A stretch of DNA of 64,000 bases from Caenorhabditis remanei. Its lineage: Eukaryota; Nematoda; Chromadorea; Rhabditida; Rhabditidae. The first letter of the stretch is position 1; each line of letters starts with the position of its first letter. The translations under genes and the position numbers were made by a program. Of the stretch, positions 59,201 through 64,000 are shown one piece after another. The stretch covers positions 4,774,001 through 4,838,000 of the forward strand of contig NC_071331.1 of NCBI RefSeq assembly GCF_010183535.1, given 5' to 3'. The notes below the pieces were generated by a model. That model was given only the letters and a program-made list of their open reading frames with translations, had not been told where the DNA came from and searched no databases.

Positions 59201-61112
59201 AAAAATATACGAAAATATAGATCTCGGCGAGTTCACATCCGCCGTGACCTACTTCGTGCCGGATCGCTATCCGTTAACGTTCCGCGGACCAGGAAAAGTG
59301 TCAAAAACGCTAAAATGACCAAAAAAGCCATTCTAGCCTGCCCGCGGCACATTAACGACTAGCCATCCGGCCCGTAGCAGGTCACGGACATAGAACTCGT
59401 CGAGATCTACGTTTTGATATATTTTTCAGCTTGTGTTCTCAGTTACGCGCCGGCCTGTTTTGGCGCGGTTTGAAAAAACGCAAATACAGATTCATCTTCA
59501 ATATACTATTTTCCAGATGTGTTAGTCGAAATTCACCATGAAATTTCATCACCAAATGCGTCAGCAATCTCCGAACTCGGACCAGCAGAGCAATCTGAAT
59601 CTGAAAACAAGGAGAATCAAGGCGCCGACACATCTGACACTACTCCTCAGAGAATTCTACGCTCCCAAATATCAAAGACTTCTCCAAGCCAACCAGAGGT
59701 GAAAGAGAGCATTTATGCGAACAAGAAAATTCGAGAGGGCGCGGATTATCAAACCGTTATGCAACCACTCTTAGAAGATCATGAACCCCCAAGTGTTCAC
59801 TACGACAAGGAGTGCGAGGAGAGGATTTGGTCTCCAAGAATCTTGGAGCCTCCCGAGATGGAGGATCTCTTCATCGAGCAGACTCGAGTTGTCTACTGGA
59901 AAGCCATCTGGCGTCAATTCAAGGGGCGGATTTTGTTCGAAGACGCTCTTCAGCACCTGATGGAGAATGACTATGATTTTGCGGCAAGCTTGGAAACTAT
60001 TGATAGGTGTCTGGAGAAACGACCTAATTTGATGAAGCATCCGTGTATGGCGCAGGCGGCACGACTGGTGACGCATGGACTGAAGGAGACGGTATCGATG
60101 AGAAGGCTCCGGAAATTAGCGGTAAGTATCTGGGAGCTAGGAATCAGGGTTGAGCGGAAGGAGGAACGCGGAACGGAAAATTCTCAAAAATTCGGGCCTT
60201 TCTGAGGTTTTCCGGGCCTTTTGTCCTTTCCGGGCCTCTCCGGGCCTTCCCGGACTTTTTCGGGCTATCGATCCTTTTGGGGCTTTTCCTGGCCTTTGGG
60301 CTTTTCCGTGCCTTTGGGCTTTTCCGGGCCTTCTCAAGCTTTTCCGGCCCATCAGGCTTTTTGGGGCTTTTCCGGGAATTCCGCTTATCCCTGCTATGAA
60401 ATCAAACTTAATTTTTTTCAGCTTTCCAACTTCCAACTCCCCGAAGTCCACGACTACAGCTTCAAGTTCCTCAATCTCTGCTTGTTCTCAAAGTTTTATG
60501 AATCCAAGTGTCTATGCGACGAAGCTCTCTGCAAACCAATGGACTTTGAGCCTCGATATGGATGCTCGAATTGCACCAAGCGACCGATTGAAGGCAATCC
60601 GTTGTGTCTGATCTGTCAGACTTATCAAGAACTTACTGGAGAGAAACGTCCCGCCAGAAACGTTTACTTTACGGATGAGGAGAAGGAGTTGATTGAGAAG
60701 TGGGGGCAGATGGAGGAGCAACGTCTCGGAAGGAATTTGACAAGAGAGGAGTTCGAGAAGCTTCTGGAGAAGGAGAAAGTTAAGAAATGGATGAAACTGG
60801 AGATCACAGAAGAGGAGAAGCTCATGCTGAACTTCCAGCATCCGAAAACTGCTGAGAGTTATTTGAGAATGAGCAACAAGGTGAAAGCAAAACATTTCGT
60901 GAAGTACTTGAAGCCATTCGTCCTTCCGTTGTTCCCGGCGTGCAAGTGTGACCAGTCGAAGGAGAGACAACTGATGATTGAGAAAGATCATCTCTTTGTT
61001 CCGGAGGTACGGGAGAAATTTTCTTAAAACTAAACGAAAATAATAATTTCAGATACCCAATGAGCCCGAATACATTCGTGAGGAGGAATTCAATCCGTGG
61101 GTCGATGGATAA
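56250..61112 (+). CDS. ELM2-domain protein with SIM array and short GATA-like finger
   Basis: Proposed exons 56250-56301, 58084-58509, 58555-59127, 59517-60121, 60422-61006 and 61053-61112 stay in phase and give 766 residues. Exon 1 (MSSLSMSSMDKKKESLK) is the least certain. Residues 84-145 hold four hydrophobic-acidic motifs (CITLDSD, VICLDSD, VICLYSD, VIHV) resembling SUMO-interaction motifs, with KKAR as a possible nuclear signal. Exon 3 is acidic and low in complexity. About 411-511 is an ELM2 domain (KIREGADYQTVMQPLL, RIWSP, FEDALQHLMENDYDFAASLE), which in MTA, MIER, CoREST and EGL-27 recruits class I HDACs. Cysteines 600, 603, 614 and 617 lie in CSNCTKRPIEGNPLCLICQT, like a GATA finger whose loop has 10 instead of 17 residues. 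This suggests an EGL-27/MTA-type repressor. Introns 1, 3 and 4 each contain a MITE. Confidence 0.8.
56329..56787. mobile_element. Mariner-like palindromic MITE in ELM2 gene intron 1
   Basis: Termini CAGTACCGCCCAAAAGGTTA and the complementary TAACCTTTTGGGGGTACTG, flanked by TA. The centre carries CAACTTTTTTGTACGAGCAC in both arms. Confidence 0.85.
57204..57270 (-). ncRNA. Predicted 21U-RNA locus in ELM2 gene intron 1 (core 57263-57270, minus)
   Basis: Minus-strand core with YRNT CGCT and U at 57224, offset 46. It lies in the long proposed first intron of the ELM2 gene, on the opposite strand. Confidence 0.5.
57655..57669 (+). repeat. Run of 15 cytosines
   Basis: An uninterrupted C15 tract in an otherwise A/T-rich intron. 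The length may be unreliable in the assembly. A G-quadruplex or i-motif is possible. Confidence 0.8.
59155..59470. mobile_element. G/C-rich palindromic MITE in ELM2 gene intron 3
   Basis: Second copy of the 18886-19222 element: GATCTCGGCGAGTTC, TGGCCAAAAAAGCCA-like centre, GCCCGCGGCACATTAACGA and a terminal GTTACGCGC. It sits between exon 3 (ends 59127) and exon 4 (starts 59517). Confidence 0.75.
60145..60393. mobile_element. hAT-type MITE with GGGCCTTTTCC repeats in ELM2 gene intron 4
   Basis: Termini CAGGGTTGAGCGGAA and TTCCGCTTATCCCTG. Imperfect flanks CTAGGAAT and CTATGAAA may be a decayed 8-bp duplication. The interior is repeats of GGGCCTTTTCC type on one strand. Confidence 0.75.
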
Positions 61113-61975
61113 ATGTGCCAATCATCTCTCCATTATAATAGCTGTTGTGACTGGGTGTAATAATTGAAAGTTTCATATTTTTTATTTATACTGGTATTGA
61201 TGTTTTATAAAAGTTACTGTGTTTAGCTGTTTCAGTTTGTTTATTTTGCAAGTTCCATAAATGATATTGCAATAGTCGTATCGCAGTGTCCGCTGAAATA
61301 AGTCAAAAAGTCAGATGTCACGGCTAGAAATTTGTGGAGACGTGGATTCTATAAAGATTAGGGAAAAACTGTCCTGGAAAGGGTTTGATGGACTTTGACC
61401 GGAGAAGAATTGACTAGCTGGAATTAGGGTGACGTCACTACTGGGTTAGGCTATCACATACTTGCAAATTTACGGCAAGGCCCGGCTTCAAAAAAAAAGG
61501 TACCTATTTTTTACCAAATTTTTTGAAATTTTACATTAAAAATTTCAATTTTTTGACGCATAACTATCTTTTGATTGAATTCTGAACTATAGTCAAAAAT
61601 TCGACATTTTTGGTAAAAAATTCAAATTTTCGTTCAAATTTTTAGTTCAAATTTTTCAGCCGGGCCTCGGGCCGGGCCAGGCCGGCTTTGGAAATTCTCG
61701 TCACGGCCCGGCAGTTTTCAATTACAGCCCACTGTTTCAGAATTTCATGAAAAGTGCTAATAAATTTATCGACCTTTAGTAAATATTCAGTCTTGGACAC
61801 TCTTATAATTTTTTCAGATGGCTTGAGGCTTCATACTATAATTTCGAAAAGTAAGACAGACTATGGTGCATTGTTCATATACCTATATTAACCTGAAATA
61901 TCAGCGCAAAACGGTTTCTACAACCCACCGAAACTGGGAAAAAATTGTTTTGAAATCGAGAGACTTTTCTTAAAG
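61113..61975. other. Region 3' of the ELM2 gene
   Basis: No gene. 61470-61730 resembles a GGCCCGG-type hAT MITE (GGCAAGGCCCGGC left; GGGCCGGGCCAGGCC right) without clear target duplication. 21U-type cores at 61227 and 61732. Confidence 0.5.
61227..61293 (+). ncRNA. Predicted 21U-RNA locus 3' of the ELM2 gene (core 61227-61234)
   Basis: CTGTTTCA followed by CAAT at 61270-61273, offset 46. It begins only 115 bases after the ELM2 gene stop codon. Confidence 0.55.
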
Positions 61976-62357
61976 AAGGACTCACATTAATTATTGCTCC
62001 AAACGCTACAATTCCCGTTCTCTCCTGACCCAAAAGGAGCTTTGGTGGAAGAGTTTTCCGCGCGGCCGTGAAGTCCTCTCGGACAAGATTTCTGTTCAAT
62101 TCCTCGTTTTCTCACAATTTGGAAAATGAATATTTATTGGAAAAAATCGAGGAATCGAGAATTATATTTGCCCAAGGGCCACTTGGAAAAACTCTTCCAC
62201 CTAGGCTCCTTTTGTGTCAGGAGAACAAGAATTGTAGCGTTAAAAACGATTTTTAGCAGATGCTCCAATAATGAAAGTTTCTAACATTTCTAGTTGTAAG
62301 AATTGTCTAAAGGATCGGAATTTGAAATAAAAAAATGACATCAGTCCTTCTTTAAGA
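61976..62357. mobile_element. Foldback MITE related to 12661-13208
   Basis: Starts AAAGAAGGACTCAC and ends TCAGTCCTTCTTT. It shares GGAAGAGTTTTCC and GTCCTCTCGGACAA blocks and the internal ATTTTTAGCA near a terminus with the element at 12661. It is shorter and more diverged between arms. Confidence 0.7.
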
Positions 62358-63185
62358 GGATTGCGGTAGAGCGCACTTGTAATAATCGTGTTGCTCTAAT
62401 GAAGGGGATTACTTCATTTTTCTAAATTTTACCATTTCACCAATTTTGTATAAAATTTACTATTTTCTTCATTTTATTGGACGTCCATTCTTCGAATTCA
62501 TGAATATGATTATCCCGATATTTTTTCTTGGTGTTGATGAGAAGCAGCGTGATTAGTAAACTTAGATCAGCAAATAGAACATCCGAAAATTTTTTTTCCG
62601 TTCAATTTGAATGAGTTTCTGAAACCAAAAATACTTCTCTGGCAGGCAGTTGAAAATTATACCGGCATATAGTTTTTACGGTAATTTCTTTTCCTAGACC
62701 CACCAACTTCTAAATATGCGCGGCGCGACCGCCAACGCACAACGACGCTCATCGACGCAAACGTCTCACGCACAACACGCTTTTCTTCAGTCTCTGCACA
62801 CTTTTTTATTTTTGTTTTTCGCTGTTTCATCTTCCGCTTTTCTACCTTTCGATTTTTTGTTTTCAGTAGTCTCAAATCATTTTTTTCTGTAAAACACGAA
62901 GAAATTTGGACGAAAATTGGAAATTATCGATTTTTCGCTGTTTTGTCTTCTTGATAAATTTTTGATTTTGATAGCAAATTTTAGTTGATCCCTTCAAGAA
63001 GATAAATTTTAATCTCTCTAATTTTTTTTTCAAATATCTCCGCCTGATAAATCGCTAGCGCCATTTTTCGTTCCGTTTTTTCTCGTTTTATTTCTCTGTT
63101 CGCCTTTGATGTCGCCGATACCTCCACCCGCGCGCTCCACCTTTCCACCACCTTTATCACCGCCCTCCACCTGAGATACTTTTGT
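62358..63185. other. Intergenic upstream of the second ELM2-type gene
   Basis: No coding exon recognised. The promoter of the downstream gene probably lies here, in a patch of higher G/C at 62700-62780 and 63100-63180. Confidence 0.45.
62822..62887 (+). ncRNA. Predicted 21U-RNA locus (core 62822-62829)
   Basis: CTGTTTCA followed by CAGT at 62864-62867, offset 45. It lies upstream of the second ELM2-type gene. The flanks are less A/T-rich than usual, so this is a weaker case. Confidence 0.4.
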
Positions 63186-63186
63186 A

Positions 63187-63257
63187 ATGGTGTGGCCTAG
63201 TGGTTAAAGTTCCAGCTTTTGGTTCTGAGGGTCACGGGTTCGATTCTTTTTGGAGTG
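63187..63257 (+). other. tRNA-like sequence upstream of second ELM2-type gene
   Basis: TGGCCTAGTGGTTAAAG (A box) and CACGGGTTCGATTC (B box) at tRNA spacing. The T stem is weak and the acceptor stem does not pair, so a degenerate tRNA or SINE head is more likely than a working gene. It lies about 55 bases before the first coding exon seen. Confidence 0.45.
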
Positions 63258-63311
63258 AAACTTTTTTTTCTTTTTTGTTTTCGATTAATAATTCTAATTT
63301 TCAGTATCAGA

Positions 63312-64000
63312 ATGTCGCCAACCACCCCCCATCGACCCAGACGTCATGTTCAAATGTCAGATTTCGGTTCCGGGAAACCAAAACTACAATCGTCTCGAGG
63401 AAAGACACAATGTGAATACATCTCAGTGTCTTCGGATGAGGAGACAACGGAACCGCCACCGAAGAAGCATCGAATCGGCACTCCGCCCGTCGTTTGTCTA
63501 TCGGATTCAGATGTGGATTCAGATGTGGAATCGATCATTATTCTGGATGATTCTGATGTGAATTCCGATGCGTCGATCATCTGTTTGGGCACAGATGACG
63601 GCTCAGATTCAGATGTGGAAGTCCGGCAAGTAATTTGGAATATCGATTTGACAGCGGATGACATGCCGGAAATTGTTGATTTAGAAGGTTCATTTTTATC
63701 TTGTTTTTCAATTCTAGGTTTTTTCTTTCAGATTCCGATGACGACGTTCAGCAGATGCCGATCGACGTCACGCCGGCACCGATTGAGAATTTAGAAAATT
63801 TAAAAGTGCGACCTGGAACACCGGAATCGGAATCGAGCAATAAGGAAAATTCTGAAATGATTGTGGAGCAGGTCTCAGAAACTAGGAAGACTTCAAAATC
63901 TGGTCCATCTCAAGGTGTCTATAGAAATCTCCGCGCCCGTCCATCCATCTCCATCTCTTCTGCAACAAAACCAAAAGCGCAATGTTCAAAGCGTAAATCC
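63312..64000 (+). CDS. Second SIM-rich gene, paralogue of the ELM2 gene (5' part only)
   Basis: Exons 63312-63687 and 63732 to the window end are in phase (junction EG to DSDDDVQQ). The start at 63312 (MSPTTPHRPRRHV) follows an acceptor-like TTTTCAG, so an upstream exon is possible. Hydrophobic-acidic motifs recur: YISVSSDEE, PPVVCLSDSDVDSD, SIIILDDSD and SIICLGTDDGSD, with PPKKHR as a possible nuclear signal. The order of motifs, the intron phase and the following Ser/Glu-rich part (PESESSNKENSE) match the N-terminal half of the gene at 56250-61112. An ELM2 domain is expected beyond the window but not seen. The donor GTTCAT at 63688 is unusual. Confidence 0.7.

Noticed and set aside
63187..63257. 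Functional tRNA gene
   Set aside because: A and B boxes fit, but the acceptor stem does not pair and the T stem has mismatches.

Overview
The window looks like nuclear DNA from a nematode close to Caenorhabditis. It is strongly A/T-rich, with short introns of about 45-50 bases, U-rich acceptors of the TTTTCAG type and small dispersed multi-exon genes. It also contains many copies of the octamer CTGTTTCA, the core of the Caenorhabditis 21U-RNA (piRNA) promoter. No rRNA, intact tRNA, CRISPR array or prokaryotic operon is visible.

Layout. 1-16.1 kb: non-coding A/T-rich DNA built from diverged duplicated modules, dense in CTGTTTCA cores, with several palindromic elements. 16.1-20.5 kb: a divergent Rho-type GTPase gene (+). 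20.6-21.2 kb: a foldback element. 21.8-23.9 kb: SET-domain gene 1 (-), with a one-base frameshift. 25.0-27.9 kb: a nearly intact hAT transposon (-) with TIRs, target duplication and a single internal stop. 27.9-36.8 kb: MITEs, duplicated non-coding modules and a stray copy of the last Rho exon. 37.15-39.2 kb: a broken SET paralogue (-) with an intact Pro/Ala/Arg-rich tail. 41.5-43.6 kb: SET gene 2 (-), open throughout. 44-54.5 kb: a second and part of a third copy of the non-coding segment next to SET gene 1, carrying more 21U-type motifs and large palindromes. 56.25-61.1 kb: an ELM2 plus GATA-like-finger gene (+). 63.3 kb to the end: the 5' part of a second, related gene (+).

Biology. I counted 38 exact CTGTTTCA cores on the two strands by eye. 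In about 30 a YRNT start signal lies 44-48 bases downstream, and in 25 it lies at 45-47. That is the geometry of C. elegans 21U-RNA genes, so much of the DNA that looks empty is probably a piRNA cluster. The protein genes between them are mostly chromatin-type: MLL5/SETD5-like SET proteins and ELM2/GATA proteins, several carrying SUMO-interaction-like motifs. All of them, and the piRNA-bearing DNA, have been copied within the locus. hAT and mariner-like MITEs with clear target duplications fill introns and intergenic space.
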